Shown here piece by piece: positions 16,560 through 25,185 of a stretch of DNA of 64,000 nt. The position numbers and the translations under genes are program-made. Every line of letters begins with the position of its first letter. Position 1 is the stretch's first letter. Source of the stretch: FEN-1139 sp038207155 (GTDB taxonomy: Bacteria > Myxococcota_A > Polyangia > Polyangiales > Polyangiaceae); contig JBBRAB010000001.1 of NCBI GenBank assembly GCA_038207155.1, positions 1 to 64,000 on the forward strand, in the 5' to 3' direction. The notes beneath the pieces were generated by a model. That model was not told where the DNA came from and searched no databases. It saw only the letters and a program-made list of their open reading frames with translations.

Positions 16560-18311
16560 ATGGACACTGCCGATACGGTTGTTGGGATTGATCTCGGGAC
16601 CACCAATTCTCTAATAGGGACGGTTATCTCCGGAAAACTTGTGCTGTTTCGAGACAGCTCGAACGTCGAGCTGCTTCCGTCCGTCGTTGGCATGGATCCG
16701 GCGGGAGCAATTCTGGTGGGCCGCACCGCGCGCAATCGCCGCTGGATCGATCCAGCAGGCACGGCCACGTCCGTCAAGCGACTGATGGGCAGCGAGACCC
16801 CCATTCGCGTGGGCAATCGGGAGCTAACTCCCCCGCAAGTCTCAGCACTGATTCTGGGGGCCCTGCTCGACCGCGCCGAGCAGGCCAGCGGCCATCGACC
16901 AGGACGCGCAGTGATTACCGTTCCGGCCTATTTCGATGATCGCCAACGCGAAGCCACAAGACTTGCGGGCGAGCTAGCGGGCCTGAAGGTGGAGCGCCTG
17001 GTGAACGAGCCAACAGCCGCAGCGATGTGCTACCAGACCGGTGGCGAAGCCTTGGTGCTTGTCTACGATTTTGGCGGCGGTACCTTCGATGTTTCCATCC
17101 TGGAGCGTGATGAAGGCTTTCTCGAGGTCAAGGCGAGCCATGGCGATACCCATCTTGGTGGCGACGACATCGATCTCGCTCTGTTTGAGCTGGTACTCGG
17201 ACGCACCGGTGATGCGCGCTCACGCATCGAGCGTGATCCAAGCGCCCGGGCCCGCCTCATGGACGCCGTCGAACGGGCAAAGATCGCGCTGTCTACCCGG
17301 GACGAAGTGCAGCTGAGTGAGCCGTTTCTCGCTGGTTCAGGTGACGATGGCGTCCACCTGGAGCAACTCCTCACGCGGGAGGAGCTCGAGCAAGTGGTGG
17401 AACCCTTCGTCAAGCGCACCCTTGACTGTATCGACGCGACATTGCGTGACGCGCGCTTGGCTGCGAGCGCGCTCGATCGAGTCATCCTAGTTGGCGGCTC
17501 GAGTCGGATCCCCTTCGTTAGTCGGCGCGTCGGGGCGCACCTCGAGCGTCCGGTGCTGATGGACGACAACGTCGACCGCGCAGTCGCGTTGGGTGCAGCC
17601 ATGCTCGCGGGTCGCGCTGCGGGCCAGCAGGTGGCTGACGTACTGGTGGATATCACGTCACATACCTTGGCCTGCGGGGCGATCGGAGAGGACGGGCCGG
17701 GCACCGACGCGGACGAGCTCATCGCGTCCCCCGTGATCCCTCGCAACACGGTGGTGCCGGTTGAACGCTCGAGGACGTTGTTCACCATGATGGAGGATCA
17801 GGCAGGCGTCGAAATCCCCGTGGTTCAAGGGGAGGGCGAGACTGTCGGTGACAACACTTGGTTGGGACTTGTAAGAATTGAGCCGCTTCCACCGTCGCCG
17901 GCACTGAGCCCTGTGGAGGTTACTTTTCGCCTCGACCTTTCCGGGGTGCTGACGGTCCGAGCCAAGCACGTCCCCTCGGGCATGGATGCGAAGGTGACGT
18001 TTTCCAACAGCCCCTACCATTTGACGGCGCAGCGTAGGGACGCACAGCGCAAGGAATTGGAGGCGCTGCGAACGGTCGCAGGCGCGCCTGCAAACTCCAT
18101 CTCGCCAGTGTCGGACTCAGAGCGCAAACTCGCTGGTGCCTTGATCGCGCGCGCTGAGCGTCAGCTCAGCGGCTCGCCGGAGCTTAGCCCCGAGGCGCGC
18201 GAGAGCGTCCAAGGCGCCGTCGGCGAGCTCGCGCAATGCGTCGCTGGTGGCACGGGTGACGTGAACGCTTTGGTCGACGCGCTCTCGGATGCACTGCTTG
18301 ACCTAGCGTAG
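16560..18311 (+). CDS. Hsp70 family chaperone
   Basis: This 583-residue protein has all nucleotide-binding motifs of Hsp70: VGIDLGTTNSLIG (residues 8-20), VNEPTAAAM, VYDFGGGTFDVSI (about 168-180) and ILVGGSSRIPFV (about 309-320). A substrate-binding region follows, beginning near DVTSHTLACG-type residues (here DITSHTLACGAIGED) and reaching LTVRAKHVPSG. DnaK usually has 610-640 residues; here the C-terminal lid is shorter, Ala/Ser-rich and lacks the EEVD-type or disordered DnaK tail. It starts 36 bp after the GrpE gene. Sharing an operon with its own J-protein and GrpE suggests a dedicated rather than housekeeping chaperone. Not called dnaK for that reason. Confidence 0.92.
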   Translation: MDTADTVVGIDLGTTNSLIGTVISGKLVLFRDSSNVELLPSVVGMDPAGAILVGRTARNRRWIDPAGTATSVKRLMGSETPIRVGNRELTPPQVSALILGALLDRAEQASGHRPGRAVITVPAYFDDRQREATRLAGELAGLKVERLVNEPTAAAMCYQTGGEALVLVYDFGGGTFDVSILERDEGFLEVKASHGDTHLGGDDIDLALFELVLGRTGDARSRIERDPSARARLMDAVERAKIALSTRDEVQLSEPFLAGSGDDGVHLEQLLTREELEQVVEPFVKRTLDCIDATLRDARLAASALDRVILVGGSSRIPFVSRRVGAHLERPVLMDDNVDRAVALGAAMLAGRAAGQQVADVLVDITSHTLACGAIGEDGPGTDADELIASPVIPRNTVVPVERSRTLFTMMEDQAGVEIPVVQGEGETVGDNTWLGLVRIEPLPPSPALSPVEVTFRLDLSGVLTVRAKHVPSGMDAKVTFSNSPYHLTAQRRDAQRKELEALRTVAGAPANSISPVSDSERKLAGALIARAERQLSGSPELSPEARESVQGAVGELAQCVAGGTGDVNALVDALSDALLDLA

Positions 18312-18661
18312 GGTGCTGCAGCGCCGCCGATGGGCCTGCGCGGGCGCGGCTGCGTCGAGGGAGGGAGGCTTTGGCCGCGGCCTGACTTCAGCGGCAGCTT
18401 CAAGCTGCTCCGAGCTCGGAATTGTCAGAAATCCACGCTGGCCCTGACGAAGCTCGGGGCATTGGTGGAGGGAGCAGTATCCGAGCAGTCAGGCGCGGGC
18501 GATCACGGCGTCGCGCAGGATGAAGACCAGCTGCGCGTCGCTTCCAGTTGTCCCAAGTGCATCTGTAGCGCGCCGGACCGCGGTGCCTGCGCGATGGTTC
18601 GACCGCAGACCGCTAACTGCCCGTCTCCCCCAAGGCCTGCTAGGACTGCGCTCGCACGCCG
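18312..18661. other. intergenic region without supported gene
   Basis: About 350 bp lie between the Hsp70 stop and the methyltransferase start. Open frames here are short and have no convincing composition or ribosome binding site. Several GC-rich inverted repeats exist near 18320-18360, but none has the form of a clear terminator. Confidence 0.4.
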
Positions 18662-20059
18662 ATGCCTGGCTTTCTCGCGCCAACCTTAATTGAGCTTACG
18701 TCCCTCGGAAACGACGGCGAGTGGGAGGGCGTTGACGCAGCTGGGCAGCGCATCTCCGTTAGGGGATTTTTGCTTGGGGATCAGCTGAGAGTTTTGTCGG
18801 CGAACCGTAAGCACGGCGGTTGGCGGGCGCGGGATTGCGAACTGGTGGCGCCAGGTTGCGCGCGCGCGAGTGTGCCCTGCGAAGTCCAAGCCGAGTGTGG
18901 CGGCTGCGGGTTGATGCCGCTCGCGCGTGAATCCCAAGCGCAAGCGAAGCTCGCGCGGCTCGCTCGTCTGCTCGAGGAGCAGGGGCTCGCCGTTGCGCCA
19001 CTGACCCTTGTCCACGGCGCGCAGTCGGTGGGCTATCGCAATCGACTGCGACTCCAGGTAATGCCGTCTGGTGAACTCGGGTACTTCAATCATCATAAGT
19101 CATTTCACTGCGCGGTGTTGCTGCCCGCCCTGCGCGCGCGACTGAGCGAGCTTCGACGCCTCGCTGCCGCAGAACCGCAGCTGTTTCGCGATTTTGCTCA
19201 TGTCGAGCTGCGCTCGCCCGATCTGGACGGTCGTCCTGGACTGCTGCTGGCTGGCAAGCCCCTTGGAGCGCACCGAGAGAGCACGCATGGCGAACCCGAC
19301 CAGGCTGCGTGGCTCGCTGTGCCGGGCGGATCCGGCCAGGCTGCGTGGCTCGCTGTGCCGGGCGAACCCGAGCAGGCTGCGCGGCTTGCCGCGGCCCACG
19401 AGCTTAGGGAGCGGTTGCCGGAATACCTGCTCGGACTCGAAGGGAGCGCGAGCCTGCCCTGGCAGCGGCGCGCGCTCGTGGACGGGCTCTGGACCTACGT
19501 GCCCCTCGACGGATTTGTGCAGATCAACTCCGAGGTCAACGCCCTGCTCGTGGCAGCATTGCGCGACAGAGCGCTTGAGCAGGGTTGTCAGCGCGTGCTG
19601 GAGCTCTACGCGGGCTCCGGTAACTTTTCCCTTCCGCTGGCCGCAGCGGGGCTGCAGGTGACGGCCGTGGAGCTGCACGCCGCGTCCATCACGGCGTTTC
19701 GGGCAGCTGCCAAAGAGCAGCAGCTGGATTGTCAGGCCTTTGCCCAGTCGGCACAGGCGGACTTCAGTCAGCTCATTGAGCCCGGGGCACCCTTTGACCT
19801 CGCGCTCGTGGACGCGCCTCGTGGGGGAGCAGGTCGCTCCCTAGGGCAAATCACGGCAATGCGGCCCAAGCAGGTTGCACTCTGTTCGTGCAACCCGGCG
19901 TCACTCGCGCGTGATCTACGGCAACTGGCCGACGGCGGCTACACCCTTCAGCACCTGACGGCGTTCGACATGTTCCCACACACGCAGCACTTGGAGTGCC
20001 TGGTGTGGGTAGCGCTAACCCCGCACCAAGCCGTCAAAGCTCAGTCCGAAGCGGAGTAG
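18662..20059 (+). CDS. TrmA/RlmD-family 23S rRNA or tRNA m5U methyltransferase
   Basis: The product is a 465-residue class I SAM-dependent RNA uridine-5-methyltransferase. A TRAM-like RNA-binding domain (EGVDAAGQRISVRGFLLGD) opens it. A cysteine set follows (CARASVPCEVQAECGGCGLM, about residues 66-82), which ligates a 4Fe-4S cluster in RlmD. SAM motif I is LELYAGSGNFSL. The catalytic motif IV, ALCSCNPASLARDL, holds the nucleophilic cysteine near residue 408, and ALVDAPRGGAG precedes it. Residues about 213-245 contain a tandem 12-residue repeat not found in the family (QAAWLAVPG). Rlm versus TrmA specificity cannot be settled by eye, but the FeS cluster favours the RlmC/RlmD side. It converges on rtcR with a 45-bp overlap. 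Confidence 0.85.
   Translation: MPGFLAPTLIELTSLGNDGEWEGVDAAGQRISVRGFLLGDQLRVLSANRKHGGWRARDCELVAPGCARASVPCEVQAECGGCGLMPLARESQAQAKLARLARLLEEQGLAVAPLTLVHGAQSVGYRNRLRLQVMPSGELGYFNHHKSFHCAVLLPALRARLSELRRLAAAEPQLFRDFAHVELRSPDLDGRPGLLLAGKPLGAHRESTHGEPDQAAWLAVPGGSGQAAWLAVPGEPEQAARLAAAHELRERLPEYLLGLEGSASLPWQRRALVDGLWTYVPLDGFVQINSEVNALLVAALRDRALEQGCQRVLELYAGSGNFSLPLAAAGLQVTAVELHAASITAFRAAAKEQQLDCQAFAQSAQADFSQLIEPGAPFDLALVDAPRGGAGRSLGQITAMRPKQVALCSCNPASLARDLRQLADGGYTLQHLTAFDMFPHTQHLECLVWVALTPHQAVKAQSEAE
19290..19397 (+). repeat. 36-bp tandem repeat, three copies, inside the methyltransferase gene
   Basis: The string caggctgcgtggctcgctg begins at 19301 and 19337, and a degenerate copy begins at 19373, an exact 36-bp period. 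The frame is kept, and each unit adds 12 residues around QAAWLAVPG. It lies between the N-terminal RNA-binding and methyltransferase parts, where length is likely tolerated. Confidence 0.85.
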
Positions 20060-21676
20060 GTATTTTCTGAGACGATCCGCGTCGTTGGACTTAGCCTTCA
20101 AGGCGCGTGATGAAGCAAACAGTGTGCGATCAGCCTCGCTGAGGTTCCTTGATTGACGGCACACCGTGATGACATCAGCGAGCTGGACCCGTTCGAAGCG
20201 ATCAAGACTAGTGAGCACGTTGCTCGGGAGAACCTCGAGCGGGTCGACTTGGGTTTTGTCTGGTTGTTGGTCGCTGCGAGCGCGCGACGCCACACCCGCG
20301 CTCTTATGAGCTGCGTCGCTGAATCCCGCCGTCCAGGCTTTTCGGAGACGCGTGAGCTCTTCACTCACGGTTGCCTCGTCAATGCGTCCGCCCGGCGCCA
20401 GCGTGGCCATGCGCGTGATTGCCGCGTTGAGGTCTCGAAAGTTACCGCGCCAGAGCGCGTCCGCGCTGCGTGCAAACGCGAGAAATCCTTCGCGGGCTTG
20501 CCGATTGATCGTGACGCGTCGACCCGACTGCTCCTCCCAGCGCCGCAGCTCGTAGTCGAGGTTGGGCTCAATGTCCTCGGGTCGTTCGGTCAGCCCTGGC
20601 AGCGTGAAGGTCCACAGGTTGATGCGCGCCAGGAGATCCTCACGAAAGAGCCCCCTGGCGACGCGCTGCGCCAAGTCGCGATTGGTTCCGGCCAGCAGCC
20701 GAAAGTCGCTCTTGACGGGTTTGTCTGAGCCAACCGGGAAAAACGTCTTGTCTTCCAGGGCACGCAGCAGCATGGCTTGCTCGTCGAGCCCGAGCTCACC
20801 AATCTCGTCGAGAAAGAGCACGCCACCATTCGCGCTGCGCAGCAGACCCGGTCGGTCTTGGGCCGCACCGGTGAACGCTCCCTTGGTGTGACCAAACAGC
20901 GTGCTCATGGCTCCATCGCCCCTCAGGGTCGCGCAGTTGACCTCCACCAGCGGGCCCGCCACAAGGTGTCGCTCACGCTTGAGCGCGTAAATACGCCGGG
21001 CGAGCTGAGACTTTCCCGCACCGGTCGGCCCTGCCAGCAGCAGAGGCGCGTCCGAGCGCGTCGCGACGACTTCAATGCTCGCCATCAGGTGGTTGAAGGC
21101 GACGTTGCGGGTCTCGATCCCCGCCTTGAGAAAGCTGACGCTGTCGTGGATCTCTTTGGCGTGCCTGCGCGCGATGGCGTCATAGTGATTGAGATCGAGA
21201 TCGATGATTCGATACTGACCGAGCGCGCGTCGATCGCGCGCTGGTGAGGTTTGCAGCAGGCGCCCGGGAAGGTGCCGCGACTCGGTGAGGAGGAACCAGC
21301 AGATCTGCGCGACGTGCGTGCCCGTTGTGATGTGCACAAAGTATTGCTCGCTCTCCGTCCGAAACTCGAAACTCCGCAGCCACTCGAACAGTTTGGCGTA
21401 GACCTCCTCGAAGTCCCACGGATTCTTGAAGGGCAGTTCATGACAACGCACCTCCGTCGCGCGGGACACCTTGGCCAGATCCGCGAGAGTGAGCTCGACC
21501 AGTCGGCGTGTCTCGGGAAACGTGATGAGCTCGAGTCGCGCGATGGGAAGCTCAGGGTGACGACAGAGATCGATCGTCGGTCGCCAACGCTCCCAGCGTG
21601 CACTGCCCTGTCCGCCCACGGCGTCGAGCGTTGAGCCGAGGATCCCAAGGACCACGTTCGCGGGTTTCGTCACCAC
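20015..21676 (-). CDS. rtcR: RtcR, sigma-54-dependent regulator of RNA repair operon
   Basis: The product has 553 residues. The N-terminal ~185 residues match the RtcR sensory domain, a CARF-like fold (VVLGILGSTLDAVGG, then HITTGTHVAQICWFLLTESR). The AAA+ domain has Walker A LAGPTGAGKSQLARRI (about residue 212), the sigma-54 contact loop KGAFTGA (about 264-269) and Walker B GGVLFLDEIGELGLDEQ. In E. coli the domain senses RNA termini with 2',3'-cyclic phosphate and activates rtcBA. A C-terminal helical part ends LRKYLLRFGLSFDGL. It is transcribed away from rtcB, the classic arrangement. No GG-N10-GC sigma-54 promoter could be found in the 168-bp gap. Its target gene rtcB is truncated here, so RtcR may be orphaned. 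Confidence 0.92.
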   Translation of the reverse strand: MVTKPANVVLGILGSTLDAVGGQGSARWERWRPTIDLCRHPELPIARLELITFPETRRLVELTLADLAKVSRATEVRCHELPFKNPWDFEEVYAKLFEWLRSFEFRTESEQYFVHITTGTHVAQICWFLLTESRHLPGRLLQTSPARDRRALGQYRIIDLDLNHYDAIARRHAKEIHDSVSFLKAGIETRNVAFNHLMASIEVVATRSDAPLLLAGPTGAGKSQLARRIYALKRERHLVAGPLVEVNCATLRGDGAMSTLFGHTKGAFTGAAQDRPGLLRSANGGVLFLDEIGELGLDEQAMLLRALEDKTFFPVGSDKPVKSDFRLLAGTNRDLAQRVARGLFREDLLARINLWTFTLPGLTERPEDIEPNLDYELRRWEEQSGRRVTINRQAREGFLAFARSADALWRGNFRDLNAAITRMATLAPGGRIDEATVSEELTRLRKAWTAGFSDAAHKSAGVASRARSDQQPDKTQVDPLEVLPSNVLTSLDRFERVQLADVITVCRQSRNLSEADRTLFASSRALKAKSNDADRLRKYLLRFGLSFDGLVRG

Positions 21677-21844
21677 GCCGGATTATACCAAAAGATAAAA
21701 ACTAGAGGAGAGAAGCGCCGATCTGCGGATTGCTTTCGGGCCAATCAGCATAATCTGGTTCATTCTGATAAGTTACAGGTGAGTTGCCGGCAGCGCCGGG
21801 GGCTGGCACGCCGAGTGCGGAAGGTTCGGTCAAGCGAGCTCAAC

Positions 21845-22540
21845 ATGTCCGAAACGCATCCCTACGACGTCATCTCGAGCCCTCAGGCATCCGTACTCTG
21901 CTGGACGCAGGGCGTGCCGGTGGACGACAAGGCGATCGCCCAGCTGCGCGAGACCGCAAGTCTCCCCTTCGTGCATCCCTTCGTGGCAGTCATGCCCGAC
22001 GTGCACGTGGGCAAGGGCTCCACGGTCGGCTCGGTGATCCCCACTCGCGGTGCGGTCATTCCCGCCGCTGTGGGTGTGGACATTGGTTGTGGTATGTGCG
22101 CCGTGCGCACGAGCCTGACCGCCAACGATCTTCCCGATCAGCTGAACACGCTGCGTAGCGCCATCGAGAAGCGGGTGCCTCACGGTCGGACCAATAACGG
22201 GCGTTCTGCGGACCGTGGTGCGTGGACCAATCCTCCGCCGGAGGTGCTCGAGACCTGGCAGAACTGCCTGGCGGAGCGACTGCAAGCGATCACCGAAAAG
22301 CACCCCAAGGCTACCGCTGCCAACGAGCTGTCGCACCTTGGCACGCTTGGAACCGGGAACCATTTCATCGAGCTCTGCCTCGACGAGCAGGACCAGCTGT
22401 GGGTGATGCTGCACTTGGGCTCACGCGGCATCGGCAATCGCATCGGCACCTACTTCATTCAATTGGCCAAGCGTGAAATGGAGCGCTTCTTCATCCAGCT
22501 GCCGCAGCAAGAGCTCGCGTATTTGCCCGAAGGAACCCAG
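21845..22540 (+). pseudogene. rtcB: rtcB, RNA-splicing ligase, truncated by a mobile element
   Basis: From the ATG at 21845 the frame encodes the N-terminal ~232 residues of RtcB, the Mn/GTP-dependent 3'-phosphate RNA ligase. Visible motifs are MPDVHVGKGSTVGSVIPT, AAVGVDIGCGMCAVRT (metal-binding Cys), GTLGTGNHFIELCL, LHLGSRGIGN and LAYLPEGTQ. In E. coli RtcB the last is followed by an LFxDYVEAV helix. Here the homology ends abruptly after GTQ at about 22540 and unrelated sequence runs to a stop at 22885. About 170 C-terminal residues are missing, including the His that becomes guanylylated (HGAGR motif). The protein cannot be an active ligase. The missing part is not found beyond the element, and no rtcA is present. 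Confidence 0.9.
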
Positions 22541-22895
22541 TCTTCCTGTCTTCTGTGGAGGAGTCAGGAGGCAAAATGCAGCTGGCGCAAGCGACACCCG
22601 GAAGACGCGGCGGGAAGGCGATTGCGCGCTGCCATCGCTAAAGCGAAGCAGCCCGAGGTGAAATCGCAGCTGCCGCGGCCGCCGCCAGCGGGAATACCGT
22701 GGGAGGAGTTGGAGGACGAGATGTCGCCCCAACCGCTGGTAATTGCATCGGTTTTTGTCAGGTTGGTTTTGGGGGCCGGGAGAGACGAGATAGTGAGCGA
22801 AGTGTCGAATATTGCAAGTCAATTCACCAACTACAGCGGCACCCCCGCGAAGGACGCGATGGGGCCCTCGCCACCTTCCTCGTAGCCTCAGCGGC
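22541..22895. other. left part of the mobile element, no clear gene
   Basis: A perfect AGGAGG at 22566-22571 lies 4 nt before an ATG at 22576, but that frame closes after 21 codons. The rtcB frame runs through to 22885 with residues unlike RtcB. The stretch may hold the element's left terminal repeats and promoter. Confidence 0.4.
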
Positions 22896-23423
22896 GTGCG
22901 CGAATCAATCGTTCGTAACGCCGTCGTTGAGTTGGAAATCGGGCAGCTACTGCCCGTTGTCGTGGCGCAAGTGGACGAGCGTCATATTCTCATCGATGGG
23001 TTCGCACGAATTCGCGTGCTGCACCGACAAGGCAAAGATACCGCGCTTGCCCTGGTACTCGCCGGTAGCGAGGCGGACGCGATGCTCTGGTGCTATCGCC
23101 AGCACCAAGGTCGACGGCGGACAGCAATCGAAGAGGATTGGCTCGTTCACGAGCTTCACCTCAAACAACGGCAGTCGTTGCCTCAAATCGCGACAGGCCT
23201 GTGCTGCAGTACGAGCTGGGTCTCGCGACGTTTGGGTCTAGTCAGGATACTGCCCGAATCGATCCAACGATTGGTCCAGCGCGGCACGCTATGCCCACAT
23301 ACAGCGATGAGGAGTCTTGTGCCGTTGGCGCGCGCCAACGCCGACGTTGCCAATGATATCGCACAGATCACCAAAGCCGAGTGGCTCTCCAGTCGCCAGG
23401 TTGCTCGTCTTTGTGCGGGGTGA
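22896..23423 (+). pseudogene. ParB/KorB-like protein of the IS21-like element, in-frame TGA
   Basis: The frame matches ParB N-terminal domain proteins: GQLLPVVVAQVDERHILIDG, FARIRVLHRQG, then an HTH region (SLPQIATGLCCSTSWVSRRL) and ILPESIQRLVQRG. GTG at 22896 is the probable start; TTG at 22812 is also in frame. The frame stops at a TGA (23421-23423) after QVARLCAG. The same frame continues without a break as RAGDKTQRQKLLAQPRLYLR up to about 23700 and stays open to 23813, overlapping istA. A Trp (TGG) at the TGA would give an uninterrupted protein, so this looks like a nonsense mutation or a one-base error. ParB proteins bind DNA; here a role in transposition or target choice is inference. 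Confidence 0.7.
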
Positions 23424-23697
23424 CGCGCCGGCGACAAGACTCAACGGCAGAAGCTCTTGGCGCAGCCACGCCTATATCTTCGGCTCGACGAGCACGTCAC
23501 CGAGACAGCAGCATCTCAGTTGCCTGCTCTTGTGCGCGACTTCGAAACCCTCTCGGTCATCACGATCCGATGCAGTCATCTGTTACGTCAGCCCCACAAA
23601 CGCCTTCAGGCCGGCGCCACTGAAGCTCTGTTGGTGGGATGGCCCCGCGTCTATAGCGCTTTCCGAGAATTGACGGGCATCGTCGAGGAGCAAACCC

Positions 23698-25185
23698 ATG
23701 TTGAGCTACGACACCAGAGTCGCGATTCTCACACTTCACAGCAAAAAAATGGGCATTCGGACGATAGCCAGCTCGCTCAAGATCTCTCGCGCTGCCGTTC
23801 AGCGAGTTCTTAAGCAGGGCACAGCGGATCCCCCAATCCTTCAGCGGACCGAGCGCCTGGGTAACGAGCTTGACAAAGTTTGCGCGCTCCACGCCAGCTG
23901 TCAGGGAAATCTGGTTCGGGTACACGAAGAGCTTGCCGTCGCTGCAATCAAGATCTCCTACGCAACGCTGACTTCGTTTTGCCGTCGGCACGAAATCGGT
24001 GCCGTTCCAAAACAGGTTGTCGGCTCATACCATTTCGTTCCAGGCGAAGAGATGCAGCACGATACCTCTCCGCATCGCCCCATTATTGCTGGAGCACCGC
24101 GGCTCGTCCAGTGCGCGAGTCTCGTCCTTTGCTACTCACGCATGGTGTTCGCTCAAGTTTACCCGAAGTTCAATCGCTTCTGGTGCAAGGTCTTTTTAGC
24201 CGAGGCCTTTCGCTACTTCGAGGGAGCCGCCGGTCGCTGCATGCTCGATAACTCCAACATCGTTATCGCACACGGTACCGGGAAAAATGCCGTGCCCGCC
24301 CCCGAGATGGCAGCCCTTGCCGCTGACTTCGGTTTCGAATTCGTTGCCCATGAGCTGGGGGACGCCAATCGCTCCGCTCGAGTCGAGCGAAACTTCGACT
24401 TCATTGAAAGAAACTTCTACGCCGGTCGAGAATTCACCGACGTCGCCGACTGCAACACCCAGATGCGCGCTTGGTGCGACAAAACCAACGCTTCCCACAA
24501 GCGCGCCTTGCGCGCTTGTCCCACGGAGCTTTTTGCTGTCGAAAAGACTGCCCTTCGTCGCCTCCCGCTGCACATTCGCGAGCCCACCGAGGTTGTTCAT
24601 CGCACCGTCGACGCCATGGGCTTCGTCTCCTTCAACACCAACAACTATTCCGCGCCGCTCAAGTTCCTAGACCGACCTGTCGATGTCATCGCGACCAGTA
24701 ACCTGGTTCGCCTCTTTGATTCCCATCGCCTCATCTGTGAGCATGTGCGTGAAGTGGACGGTGGCAACCAACGCAAAACCCTCTTAGAGCACAAAGACGA
24801 GCGCCGTCAGCACCGTCCCCTGCGAGACTCACCATCGCCTCATGAAGAACAGTTGGCTGCTGTTGCCCCCGAGTTTGCTGAGCTCGTCGCTCAACTGAAG
24901 TCGCGTCATCCAGGCCGCGCCATTCGGCCGCTACGTCGCTTGAATCAGCTCTACCTCGATTACCCAACCGAGCAGCTTCGCGCCGTCATTCGCCGAGCAC
25001 TCGACCACGGCCTCTACGACCTCGGACGTATCGAATCCATGGTCCTTAGCCACCTGTCCGGCGCGTTCTTTCGCGATTCCCAGGACTCCACTCCCTGCGA
25101 CCTCGCCGACGACACCGCCGCCCCAGATTTGCTTTCCGATCTCACCCCGGAGCACAACGATGACCAAGAAGAGCCCTCCAACTGA
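23698..25185 (+). CDS. istA: IS21-family transposase (IstA-like)
   Basis: The 495-residue protein opens with a helix-turn-helix (VAILTLHSKKMGIRTIASSL, then KISRAAVQRVLKQ) for recognition of the element ends. The DDE integrase core follows: first Asp in EEMQHDTSPHRPI (about 121), second Asp in MLDNSNIVIAHG (about 183) and the Glu in ANRSARVERNFDFIERNF (about 231). The C-terminal beta-barrel region (FVSFNTNNYSAPLKF) is as in IstA. The core diverges from textbook IS21, where the first motif reads QxDWG. The ATG at 23698 lies inside the end of the ParB reading frame. Its 3' end overlaps istB by 26 bp, as expected for a transposase and its ATPase helper. Confidence 0.88.
   Translation: MLSYDTRVAILTLHSKKMGIRTIASSLKISRAAVQRVLKQGTADPPILQRTERLGNELDKVCALHASCQGNLVRVHEELAVAAIKISYATLTSFCRRHEIGAVPKQVVGSYHFVPGEEMQHDTSPHRPIIAGAPRLVQCASLVLCYSRMVFAQVYPKFNRFWCKVFLAEAFRYFEGAAGRCMLDNSNIVIAHGTGKNAVPAPEMAALAADFGFEFVAHELGDANRSARVERNFDFIERNFYAGREFTDVADCNTQMRAWCDKTNASHKRALRACPTELFAVEKTALRRLPLHIREPTEVVHRTVDAMGFVSFNTNNYSAPLKFLDRPVDVIATSNLVRLFDSHRLICEHVREVDGGNQRKTLLEHKDERRQHRPLRDSPSPHEEQLAAVAPEFAELVAQLKSRHPGRAIRPLRRLNQLYLDYPTEQLRAVIRRALDHGLYDLGRIESMVLSHLSGAFFRDSQDSTPCDLADDTAAPDLLSDLTPEHNDDQEEPSN

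Noticed and set aside
21677..21844. Sigma-54 promoter for rtcB
   Set aside because: Expected from the presence of RtcR, but no GG-N10-GC pair of acceptable form was found in the gap.
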